Assembly (NCBI GenBank): GCA_031119155.1
Contig: JAVHYH010000099.1
Span: 1 to 11,472, forward strand
From: Brevundimonas sp.
GTDB taxonomy: Bacteria > Pseudomonadota > Alphaproteobacteria > Caulobacterales > Caulobacteraceae
DNA: 11,472 bases
Direction of reading: 5' to 3'
The notes beneath the pieces were generated by a model. That model ran no database searches. It saw nothing but the letters and a program-made list of their open reading frames with translations, and was not told the origin of the DNA. Both the position numbers and the translations under genes were made by a program. Positions 1 to 5,929 of the stretch are shown here, one piece after another (the first letter of the stretch is position 1; each line of letters opens with the position of its first letter).

Positions 1-1
1 C

Positions 2-367
2 CCGGAACAGGGCGGCCTTGGCTACGCCCGACCGATCAATTTCGAGGCCCGACTGAACGAGGGCGTCTTTGACTGGAACGGGGAAGCAGCCTTCTCGTCC
101 GAGATCTTCAGAACGCCGCCGCCGACGTCCGGCCAACCGCTGGTTCGGCTCGCACCCGGCCAGAGCCATGTCTATGAACTGCCGTTTGATGGCATCTTCG
201 ACGCGCATGGCGGTCCTGTTCGTGAGACCGCGCCCTGGCGGGGTCGGTTCGTCTTCTACTACTCGATGACAGAGAGGACTGTAGCGTTGCTGCGGCAGGA
301 CGGTGTGGCTATGCCGGTCATGGATCGGGCGTCCCCGGTGACGTCCAATCCGCTCGACTGTGGCTGA
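2..367 (+). CDS. 3' end of an unrecognised gene (5' truncated by the window)
   Basis: An open frame runs from base 2 to a TGA at 365-367 with no start codon that must be used, so this is the last 121 residues of a longer protein. It was found by reading the frame directly. The translated tail contains a hydrophilic stretch rich in Pro and Gly, a segment reading YELPFDGIFDAHGG, then WRGRFVFYYS, and ends NPLDCG. The frame stays open for the whole stretch and is followed after only 6 bases by the start of the next gene, which fits a shared transcript. I see no membrane segment, no catalytic motif and no family I can name. The base composition appears a little less GC-rich at third codon positions than in the genes downstream. 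That this frame is the coding one is likely; its function is unknown. Confidence 0.6.
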   Translation, partial: PEQGGLGYARPINFEARLNEGVFDWNGEAAFSSEIFRTPPPTSGQPLVRLAPGQSHVYELPFDGIFDAHGGPVRETAPWRGRFVFYYSMTERTVALLRQDGVAMPVMDRASPVTSNPLDCG

Positions 368-373
368 GGCCGG

Positions 374-910
374 ATGATGCGCAGGTCCCTGATCTCTCAT
401 CCGACCACCTCGCTGGCCGGCGCAACGGTCAGCCTCGATGTCCGCCGGACAGGTGATGGTCAGGTGCTGTTCTGGTTTAGCGCCTCGGGCATGTCAGGGG
501 TGCGGCTGTCGCATGACGGGCGCCCCCCCACGCGCGACCGGCTCGACGAGCTGTGGCGGCATACCTGCTGCGAGGCCTTCATCAAGGCCGGGACCGGCTA
601 CTACGAGTTCAACTTCGCGCCGGGCGGGGATTGGCAGGCCTATCACTTCACGGGCTACCGCGAAGGAATGAGCCGGCCCGATCTGCCGACGCCGATTGTC
701 AGCGCCCATCGACATGGGGATCTGTGGCAGTTGCAGGCCTATGTGGATCCCGGAGGTTTGCCCGGCCTGCAGGACGGGGCGCCGCTCGTGATGGGGGCAT
801 CCGCCGTGATTGAGACCAAGGCCGGCGACATCTCCTATTGGGCGCTGGCCCATCCTTCGGATAAGCCGGACTTCCATCATCCCGACTCCTTCGTTCTGGA
901 ACTCCCATGA
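374..910 (+). CDS. DOMON-like domain protein (MurB-associated type)
   Basis: A 178-residue protein that matches my memory of the proteobacterial DOMON-like domain, a beta-sandwich related to carbohydrate- or heme-binding DOMON and CBM9 folds. Visible family signatures are LDELWRHTCCEAFI at residues 57-70, YYEFNFAPGGDW at 76-87 followed by AYHFTGYREGM, and the C-terminal YWALAHPSDKPDFHHP at about 155-170. There is no signal peptide or membrane segment, so it is probably cytoplasmic. ATG at 374 follows GAGG at 366-369 with a 4-base gap; the adjacent ATG at 377 has a 7-base gap and is equally possible. Its stop overlaps the NamZ-family start (ATGA, 907-910), so the two are translationally coupled. 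The family name is known; a sugar-binding role here is inference from fold and neighbour. No enzymatic residues can be assigned. Confidence 0.8.
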   Translation: MMRRSLISHPTTSLAGATVSLDVRRTGDGQVLFWFSASGMSGVRLSHDGRPPTRDRLDELWRHTCCEAFIKAGTGYYEFNFAPGGDWQAYHFTGYREGMSRPDLPTPIVSAHRHGDLWQLQAYVDPGGLPGLQDGAPLVMGASAVIETKAGDISYWALAHPSDKPDFHHPDSFVLELP

Positions 911-2112
911 AGTTCGGTCTCGACCGCCTGCTGTCCGATCCCGCCCTGAGCGCGCCGCTCAAGGGGCGTCGCATCGCGCTGGTGGCGCATCCGGCGTCGA
1001 CGACGCAGGATCTGACCCATGCGGTCGATGCGCTGGCGGCGCATCCGGATATCCAGCTGACCGCCGCCTTCGGGCCGCAGCACGGGATGAAGGGCGACCT
1101 GCAGGACAATATGATGGAGAGCCCGGACTATCGGGATCCCGTCCACGGCATCCCCGTCTTCAGCCTGTACGGCGAGGTGCGTCGCCCCAGGGACGAGTGG
1201 ATGGACACGTTCGACGTGGTCCTGATCGACCTGCAGGACGTGGGCTGCCGCATCTACACCTTCGTGACGACGCTGCTCTACATGCTGGAAGCCGCCGCCG
1301 AGCATGGCAAGGAGGTCTGGGTGCTGGACCGTCCGAACCCCGCCGGGCGTCCGGTCGAGGGGACGACGCTGGTCGAGGGCTGGGAGAGCTTCGTCGGGGC
1401 AGGCCCGATGCCGATGCGGCACGGGATGACGCTGGGTGAGATGGGCCTGTGGTTCATCCACCACTTCGGGCTGGATGTGACCTACGGCGTCATCGAGATG
1501 GAGGGCTGGAAGCCCGCCGAAGGCCCCGGCTATGGCTGGCCGCTGAGCGAGCGCAGCTGGATCAACCCCAGCCCCAATGCCCCCAATGTCTCCATGACCC
1601 GGGCCTATGCGGGCACCGTCATGCTGGAGGGCGCGACCCTGTCGGAAGGGCGGGGGACGACCCGGCCGCTGGAGCTGTTCGGGGCGCCCGACATCGACGC
1701 CCGGGCCGTGATCGCCGAGATGAAGGCCTTCGCGCCCCAGTGGCTGAAGGGCTGCGTGCTGCGCGACATGTGGTTCGAGCCGACCTTCCACAAGCACGTC
1801 GGCAAGCTGTGCTCCGGCGTGCAGATCCACGTCGACGACCCGGCCTATGACCATGAGGCCTTCCAGCCCTGGCGGGTGCAGGCGCTGGGCTTCAAGGCCA
1901 TCCGGCGGCTGTATCCGGACTACGACCTGTGGCGCGACTTCCCCTATGAGTACGCCTTCGGCAAGCTGCCGATCGACGTGATCAACGGCGGGCCGGGGCT
2001 GCGGGAGTGGGTGGATAACCCGGCCTCGACGCCCGACGATCTGGACGCCATCGCGACACCGGACGAGCAGGCCTGGCTGAAGACCCGCGAGCCCTTCCTG
2101 CTCTACCGATGA
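907..2112 (+). CDS. NamZ-family (DUF1343) exo-beta-N-acetylmuramidase-like protein
   Basis: A 401-residue, full-length member of the DUF1343/GH171 family. The characterised Bacillus subtilis NamZ removes MurNAc from the non-reducing end of peptidoglycan fragments. Family blocks are in order: GRRIALVAHPA (20-30), FGPQHG (55-60), LIDLQDVG (107-113 region), VLDRPNP (139-145), RHGMTLGE (171-178), SPNAPN (222-227), EGATLSEGRGTTRP (241-254) and, near the C-terminus, FHKHVGKLCSGVQIHV (294-309). B. subtilis NamZ is secreted, but this protein begins MKFGLDRLLSDPAL with no hydrophobic leader, so it is probably cytoplasmic. In the second block I recall Glu (FGPEHG) in characterised members; here it is Gln. 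ATG at 907 overlaps the previous stop, and its own stop overlaps the permease start. Family assignment is firm; activity on MurNAc substrates is inferred. Confidence 0.9.
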   Translation: MKFGLDRLLSDPALSAPLKGRRIALVAHPASTTQDLTHAVDALAAHPDIQLTAAFGPQHGMKGDLQDNMMESPDYRDPVHGIPVFSLYGEVRRPRDEWMDTFDVVLIDLQDVGCRIYTFVTTLLYMLEAAAEHGKEVWVLDRPNPAGRPVEGTTLVEGWESFVGAGPMPMRHGMTLGEMGLWFIHHFGLDVTYGVIEMEGWKPAEGPGYGWPLSERSWINPSPNAPNVSMTRAYAGTVMLEGATLSEGRGTTRPLELFGAPDIDARAVIAEMKAFAPQWLKGCVLRDMWFEPTFHKHVGKLCSGVQIHVDDPAYDHEAFQPWRVQALGFKAIRRLYPDYDLWRDFPYEYAFGKLPIDVINGGPGLREWVDNPASTPDDLDAIATPDEQAWLKTREPFLLYR

Positions 2113-3062
2113 GCGGTTCGACAAACCGGCTGGTCGGGGTCGGCTGCGGTCTCGGCGCCGGGGCCATGTGGGGGCTGGTCTTCCTGGCGCCCAAGTTCGC
2201 GCCGGACGCCTCGCCCATGCTGATGAGCGCCGGGCGCTACCTGGCCTATGGCCTGCTGGCCGCCGCCCTGCTGGCGCCGCGCTGGACGAAGGTGGCGCCG
2301 CTGCTGGACTGGAAGGCCTGGCGGGCGCTGGCCTGGCTGAGCCTGGCGGGGAACATCGTCTACTACCTGTTCCTGGTGGTCAGCATCCATTTCGCCGGGG
2401 TGGCCGCCTCGGCCCTGATCGTCGGCATGGTGCCGGTGGTGGTGGCGGTGTGGGGGCTGAAGGACCGCGATGCGCCGCCGCTGAGGAAGGTGGGGCCCCC
2501 GATCCTGCTGGCCGCGCTGGCGGTGGGGCTGATCGGCTGGGAGAGCCTGTCGCGCGAGGCGATGCACCGGGACGTGGGGCAGGTGCTGCTGGGGCTCGGC
2601 TGCGGGCTGGCGGCCCTGATCAGCTGGTCCGCCTACGCGATCGGGAACAGCCGCTGGATGGCGCGGCTGCCGCAGGTCAGCGCCCATGACTGGTCCCTGC
2701 TGACTGGTGTGGTGACGGGCGGTTTCGCCCTGCTGCTGGCGGTCCCGGCCATCGCCGAGGCCAACGGCCAGACCGGCGACCAGTGGGCCCGGCTGGCGGC
2801 GGCCAGCATGGGGGTGGCGATCCTGGCCTCCATCGTCGGCAACGCCTTCTGGAACCGGGCCAGCCGCCTGCTGCCCCTGTCGATGCTGGGCCAGATGATC
2901 GTGTTCGAGACCCTGTTCGCCTTCGCCTACGGCTATCTGTGGGAGAGCAGGGGACCGACGGTCATCGAGGTGGTGGCCATGGTCATGATGGTGGTCAGCG
3001 TCCTGTGGTGCGTGCGGGCCCACCGTCCGGCGGCCGTGGCGGCGGCGGAAGGCGACCACTGA
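2109..3062 (+). CDS. DMT-superfamily permease, EamA domains
   Basis: A 317-residue integral membrane protein with about ten predicted helices by eye, at roughly 8-28, 37-57, 73-93, 98-116, 130-146, 155-178, 195-215, 228-248, 257-279 and 284-303, then a short charged tail. Ten helices in two halves, a first helix with GAMWGLVFLAPKF, and a conserved Arg (AGRYLAYG) opening the second helix fit the drug/metabolite transporter superfamily with two EamA units. Members export or import small metabolites; the substrate cannot be read from the sequence. The start ATG lies in an ATGA overlap with the NamZ-family stop (2109-2112), so translation is probably coupled. That coupling makes an amino sugar, muropeptide product or related metabolite a reasonable guess, but only a guess. 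Confidence 0.85.
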   Translation: MSGSTNRLVGVGCGLGAGAMWGLVFLAPKFAPDASPMLMSAGRYLAYGLLAAALLAPRWTKVAPLLDWKAWRALAWLSLAGNIVYYLFLVVSIHFAGVAASALIVGMVPVVVAVWGLKDRDAPPLRKVGPPILLAALAVGLIGWESLSREAMHRDVGQVLLGLGCGLAALISWSAYAIGNSRWMARLPQVSAHDWSLLTGVVTGGFALLLAVPAIAEANGQTGDQWARLAAASMGVAILASIVGNAFWNRASRLLPLSMLGQMIVFETLFAFAYGYLWESRGPTVIEVVAMVMMVVSVLWCVRAHRPAAVAAAEGDH

Positions 3063-3151
3063 CCTGCGGCCTTTCGCCCGGTCCGGCAACGCTGAGGCCC
3101 TGACGCCGTTGGAAGCGGGGAACGGGGCGCTCCCGCCTCGCCGCGACAGGG

Positions 3152-4132
3152 ATGCAGGATACGATGACGGCCGAATGGCTGGGCCAGCCCATCTGGATGT
3201 GGGTCGGGTTCATGGGGGTGGTGCTGGCGCTGCTGGTGCTCGACCTGGGGGTGCTGAACCGCAAGGACCACGAGATCGGGGTGCGCGAGAGCCTGTCCCT
3301 GTCGGCCATGTACATCGCCATCGCCCTGGCGTTCGGCGGCTTCGTCTGGTGGCGGCTGGGCGGCGAGCGGGGGCTGGAATACTTCACCGGCTTCGCCATC
3401 GAGAAGAGCCTGGCGATGGACAATGTCTTCGTCATCGCCTTGATATTCAGCGCCTTTTCCATCCCGCGCCTCTACCAGCACCGGGTGCTGTTCTGGGGCA
3501 TCCTGGGCGTGATCGTGCTGAGAGCGATCATGATCGCGGGCGGGGCGGCGCTGGTCAGCCGCTATGAGTGGGTGCTCTACATCTTCGCCGCCTTCCTGGT
3601 GTTCACCGGGATCAAGATGTTCGCCAGCCGGCATCAGACCGAGACCGACATCTCCGACAATGTGATGCTGAACTGGCTGAGGCGGCATATCCGGGTGACG
3701 GACAGGCTGCACGGCCACGCCTTCTTCGTGCGGGCGGAGACATCGAGCGGCAAGCTGGCGACCCATGCGACGCCTCTGTTCCTGGCGCTGGTGGCGATCG
3801 AACTGGCGGACGTGGTGTTCGCGGTCGACTCGGTGCCGGCGATCTTCGCGATCACGACCGACCCCTACATCGTCTACACGTCCAATATCTTCGCCATCCT
3901 GGGGCTGAGGGCGCTGTATTTCGCGCTGGCGGCGGTGATCCACCGCTTCGCCTATCTGAAGCAGGCGCTGGCCCTGCTGCTGGTCTTCATCGGCGGCAAG
4001 GTGTTCGCCGCGCCCCTGCTGGGGCTGGAGAAGATCCCGCCGGCGATCTCGCTGGGCGTGACGGCGCTCATTCTGGCGGGCGGCGTGGTCTGGTCGCTGT
4101 GGCGGACCCGGCGCGAGAAAAGTGCACTCTGA
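3152..4132 (+). CDS. TerC-family integral membrane protein
   Basis: A 326-residue TerC/Alx-type inner-membrane protein. Characterised relatives are linked to manganese export, alkaline pH response or tellurite resistance. Two internally repeated acidic signatures in membrane helices are present: EKSLAMDNVFV (84-94) and ELADVVFAVDSVPA (217-230), followed by TSNIFAILGLRALYF (243-257), the family hallmark. A hydrophilic loop at about 158-200 separates the two halves. ATG at 3152 has only a purine run directly against it; a second in-frame ATG at 3164 has AGGA at 3156-3159, 4 bases upstream, so the real start may be four residues later. The gap of 89 bases from the permease suggests its own promoter, but none is obvious. 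The stop codon lies in the loop of an inverted repeat. Metal ion transport is inferred from the family. Confidence 0.92.
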   Translation: MQDTMTAEWLGQPIWMWVGFMGVVLALLVLDLGVLNRKDHEIGVRESLSLSAMYIAIALAFGGFVWWRLGGERGLEYFTGFAIEKSLAMDNVFVIALIFSAFSIPRLYQHRVLFWGILGVIVLRAIMIAGGAALVSRYEWVLYIFAAFLVFTGIKMFASRHQTETDISDNVMLNWLRRHIRVTDRLHGHAFFVRAETSSGKLATHATPLFLALVAIELADVVFAVDSVPAIFAITTDPYIVYTSNIFAILGLRALYFALAAVIHRFAYLKQALALLLVFIGGKVFAAPLLGLEKIPPAISLGVTALILAGGVVWSLWRTRREKSAL

Positions 4133-4163
4133 AAAAAAATGGAGTGCACATCGTGCACATTTT
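4122..4163. terminator. GTGCAC inverted-repeat cluster at the terC 3' end, probable terminator
   Basis: GTGCACTC (4122-4129) and GAGTGCAC (4142-4149) form a perfect 8-bp inverted repeat around a 12-base loop that carries the terC TGA and eight A residues. A third GTGCAC (4153-4158) can pair with the second copy around a 3-base ATC loop, and the flanking AAAAT (4136-4140) and ATTTT (4159-4163) extend that stem across a 3-base bulge. The two hairpins share one arm and exclude each other. Read on the minus strand, the second hairpin is followed after three bases by A and eight T residues, as in an intrinsic terminator for the converging vapC transcript. On the plus strand only four T residues follow. 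Terminator function is inferred; an operator role for the palindromes is an alternative. Confidence 0.55.
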
Positions 4164-4387
4164 CGCGTCAGGCGGGGTGTGTCGAGCGTTGATTCAGCCC
4201 TGAGATAGGCCATCGGGCGCGAAGCAGGGATCGGCCCGGCAGGGCGCGACGAGATAGGCAGTGTAGCGGGCGTGGCCTGGGCTCAACCGCGAGGGAGCAC
4301 CACGGACCGCGATGTCAAAGACCGGAATGCAGTCTGACATGCGGGTGCGTCAAAAATGGTCGTATGGGAACAGGCGAGACGGATCGC
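4164..4387. other. gene-free interval between convergent terC and vapC
   Basis: No open frame here is convincing, and I see no tRNA, insertion-sequence end or recognisable promoter. A 9-base direct repeat, GAGATAGGC, occurs at 4202-4210 and 4251-4259, which could be chance. A run of five A at 4352-4356 would be five U residues about 16 bases past the hairpin at the vapC stop on the minus strand. The interval simply separates two converging transcripts. Confidence 0.5.
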
Positions 4388-4389
4388 CT
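4372..4389 (-). terminator. small hairpin at the vapC stop, weak terminator candidate
   Basis: AGGCGA (4372-4377) and TCGCCT (4384-4389) form a perfect 6-bp stem with a 6-base loop that overlaps the last two bases of the vapC TAG on the minus strand. No T run follows immediately; the nearest is about 16 bases further on. It is too weak to call an efficient intrinsic terminator on its own, and the GTGCAC structure further along may do the work. Confidence 0.25.
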
Positions 4390-4816
4390 ATCGGATGGTC
4401 GGCGCGACCGGAACGCCCATCCTTTGGGCGGCGTCCCGCAGAACCTCATCAAACGTCGCCAGGGTCAGGCTGAAGTCAGAGGCGATAGCGAGGTGCAGCG
4501 CATCACCGGCGCGGAGACTGGTCTCGCGAGCCCTCACCAGTTGCATGGCCGAGAGAAAATGCTGCTCGGTCACAGGCGCGCGGGAATGTTTGTGCGGCAG
4601 CGTCTCGACCTGAGCGGACAGCAATTCGAACTCCGCCTCGGTCAGGTCGCCGATCCTGACCTTCTTCGAAAGGCCGGACAGGGCTTCCACCACAGTCCAA
4701 CTGCTGAAGACGATGTCGAGCGGGGTGTATGACGCGATGAGCTGTCGCGCCTCATCGGCCCTCCGCTCATTGGTCAGCGAGGCGACCAGCACGGAGGCGT
4801 CGAGATAGAGGCTCAA
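4388..4816 (-). CDS. vapC: VapC-type PIN-domain toxin (type II toxin-antitoxin)
   Basis: A 142-residue PIN-domain protein; PIN toxins are Mg2+-dependent ribonucleases, usually cutting tRNA or rRNA. The acidic residues of the active site are all visible: Asp6 in YLDASVL, Glu44 in TVVEAL, Asp105 in RAGDALHLAIA, and Asp123 in TFDEVL. Length is normal for the family and nothing is truncated. The start codon is TTG (4816-4814), placed inside the TGA of the antitoxin gene (TTGA overlap). It is the only usable start in frame, because a TGA lies five codons upstream and residue 6 is already catalytic. There is no Shine-Dalgarno sequence before it, so expression should depend on termination-reinitiation from the antitoxin, keeping toxin below antitoxin. 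RNA target is unknown. Confidence 0.88.
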   Translation of the reverse strand: MSLYLDASVLVASLTNERRADEARQLIASYTPLDIVFSSWTVVEALSGLSKKVRIGDLTEAEFELLSAQVETLPHKHSRAPVTEQHFLSAMQLVRARETSLRAGDALHLAIASDFSLTLATFDEVLRDAAQRMGVPVAPTIR

Positions 4817-5073
4817 TAGGCGGCGTCGTCACGCAGGCGACGGAAGAAGTCGCCGGCGCTGTCGGGTTGCCGGGTCATCGTCGCGCTGGCCGCCGCAATA
4901 GCGGCCCAGTCAACGGGCTGTGGATCGGTTGGAGCCATCAGGCGATGGCGCGGCGCGGTCAGACGCGCGGCCACGCGACCGTTGACGACGATCTCGACGT
5001 CTTCGCCGGCTTCGGCCCGAGAGACGAGCTCTTCAAGGTGGGAAGCGGCGTCCGAAACGGTGACCCTGTCCAT
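4813..5073 (-). CDS. Phd/YefM-type antitoxin partner of VapC
   Basis: An 86-residue protein with a typical Phd/YefM N-terminal DNA-binding and dimerisation domain: VTVSDAASHLEELVSRAEAG (4-23), then EDVEIVVNGRVAARLTAP (24-41), the usual Phd sequence pattern. The C-terminal part (about 54-86), ending FFRRLRDDAAY, resembles the tails that wrap around a VapC partner and is rich in Arg and Asp. It should neutralise the toxin and repress the shared promoter. The gene lies first, overlaps vapC by four bases, and starts with ATG at 5073-5071, 45 bases after the stop of the upstream hydrolase on the same strand. No strong ribosome-binding site is seen. No operator palindrome stands out in that 45-base gap, so it may be read in part from the hydrolase promoter. 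Confidence 0.85.
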   Translation of the reverse strand: MDRVTVSDAASHLEELVSRAEAGEDVEIVVNGRVAARLTAPRHRLMAPTDPQPVDWAAIAAASATMTRQPDSAGDFFRRLRDDAAY

Positions 5074-5118
5074 CCGGCCAATCTACCAGAGATGGAACAG
5101 GGCCGCCAATTGCGGGGA

Positions 5119-5769
5119 TCAGGCCGGGTTCTCTTCCAGACGCTTGTCCAGATAGGCGCCGACGCGGGTTTCGACGGCGTCCATGTGGTCCTGCCAGAAG
5201 TGGCTGGCGCCTTCTTCCAGTTCGTAGTCGATGACGATGCCCTTCTGGGTGCGCAGCTTGTTGACGACGCGCTCGACCTCGACCGGCGGGACGATGCTGT
5301 CGGCGGTGCCGTGCAGGAACAGGCCCGAGGCCGGGCAGGGGGCCAGGAAGCTGAAGTCGTACATGTTCGACGGCGGCGAGACCGAGATGAAGCCGTCCGT
5401 TTCCGGGCGGCGCATCAGCAGTTGCATGCCGATGTAGGCGCCGAACTGGTAGCCGGCGACCCAGGTCTGGGTGGCGGCGGGGTTGTTGGCCTGCAGCCAG
5501 TCGAGGGCGGTGGCGGCGTCGGCCAGCTCACCGATGCCCGAGTCGAACTCGCCCTGCGACTTGCCCACGCCGCGGCTGTTGTAGCGCAGGGTGGCGAAGC
5601 CGCGCTTCACGAACAGCTGGTACAGGGTCACCGCGACCGGGTTGTTCATATGCCCGCCCGCCTTGGGGTGCGGGTGCAGGATCAGGGCGATCGGGGCGTT
5701 CGGGCGCTTGCCCGGGGAATAGCGGCCTTCGATACGGCCAGAGGCGCCGGGCAGGATGACTTCAGGCAT
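5119..5769 (-). CDS. alpha/beta-hydrolase fold protein with Gln at the nucleophile position
   Basis: A 216-residue alpha/beta-hydrolase of the COG2945-like group that I recall next to suf operons in alphaproteobacteria. Visible elements are the oxyanion-side LILHPHPKAGGHMNNP (29-44), LRYNSRGVGKSQG (61-73), the elbow VAGYQFGAYIG (104-114), the acid Asp157 in GTADSIVPP, and His190 in GASHFWQDH. The nucleophile-elbow motif should read G-x-S-x-G, but the codon at 5448-5446 is CAG, giving Gln108. The rest of the fold and two of three catalytic residues are intact, so this is not decay. It is probably not a serine hydrolase in the usual sense; a binding or scaffold role is possible. ATG at 5769 faces the suf operon divergently. 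No signal peptide is seen. The substrate is unknown. Confidence 0.85.
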   Translation of the reverse strand: MPEVILPGASGRIEGRYSPGKRPNAPIALILHPHPKAGGHMNNPVAVTLYQLFVKRGFATLRYNSRGVGKSQGEFDSGIGELADAATALDWLQANNPAATQTWVAGYQFGAYIGMQLLMRRPETDGFISVSPPSNMYDFSFLAPCPASGLFLHGTADSIVPPVEVERVVNKLRTQKGIVIDYELEEGASHFWQDHMDAVETRVGAYLDKRLEENPA

Positions 5770-5819
5770 CGGTGGTCGAGAATCCCGTGTTCAACTGTCA
5801 TTTCGCAGGTGCGCAATAC

Positions 5820-5848
5820 TTGACCGCAGGGGTAGGACTTTCTAAGTC
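5820..5848 (+). promoter_or_regulatory. predicted suf operon promoter, Caulobacter housekeeping-sigma type
   Basis: TTGACCG at 5820-5826 followed after 14 bases by TCTAAGTC at 5841-5848 resembles the Caulobacter housekeeping pattern TTGACGS - N10-14 - GCTANAWC, with the -10 element differing at the first base and at one internal A. It would start transcription near 5855 and leave a leader of roughly 75 bases before iscR. The spacing and orientation fit; activity is inferred only. Confidence 0.5.
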
Positions 5849-5849
5849 C
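5835..5849. promoter_or_regulatory. perfect inverted repeat over the suf -10 element, candidate operator
   Basis: GGACTT (5835-5840), spacer TCT, AAGTCC (5844-5849): a perfect 6-bp dyad with a 3-base spacer that covers the predicted -10. A dimeric Rrf2 regulator bound there would block polymerase, so the divergently placed iscR-type gene just downstream is the natural candidate for autoregulation. I cannot match it to a documented IscR consensus from memory, and a random 6-bp dyad is possible. Confidence 0.4.
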
Positions 5850-5918
5850 CGCTTGCGCTGCGCCGCCTCGCGAAGGCGCGGGTTCTAGCACAGGAGCCCC
5901 GAAAAGCGCGCGGTTTTT

Positions 5919-5923
5919 GAAGG
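5919..5923 (+). promoter_or_regulatory. ribosome-binding site of the iscR-type gene
   Basis: GAAGG ends six bases before the ATG at 5930. This good spacing supports the iscR start and argues against the TTG at 5917, which opens a longer overlapping frame. Confidence 0.65.
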
Positions 5924-5929
5924 TGTGCG

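Noticed and set aside
877..2124. A 415-residue minus-strand frame opposite the NamZ-family gene
   Set aside because: It mirrors codons of a well-supported gene and has no recognisable motif.
3063..3151. Possible yybP-ykoY manganese riboswitch before terC
   Set aside because: Such riboswitches often precede TerC-family genes, but I could not find the conserved paired elements in this 89-base gap; a covariance-model search would decide.
2933..4213. A 426-residue minus-strand frame opposite terC
   Set aside because: The translation is dominated by His, Gln, Arg and Asp, typical of reading a membrane-protein gene backwards.
4202..4259. 9-base direct repeat GAGATAGGC at 4202-4210 and 4251-4259 as insertion or attachment-site duplication
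   Set aside because: It flanks no element and is short enough for chance; the toxin-antitoxin pair lies outside it.
5860..5879. GCGCC / GGCGC hairpin in the iscR leader as an attenuator or riboswitch
   Set aside because: Five GC pairs with a 10-base loop are expected by chance at this GC content and no T run follows.
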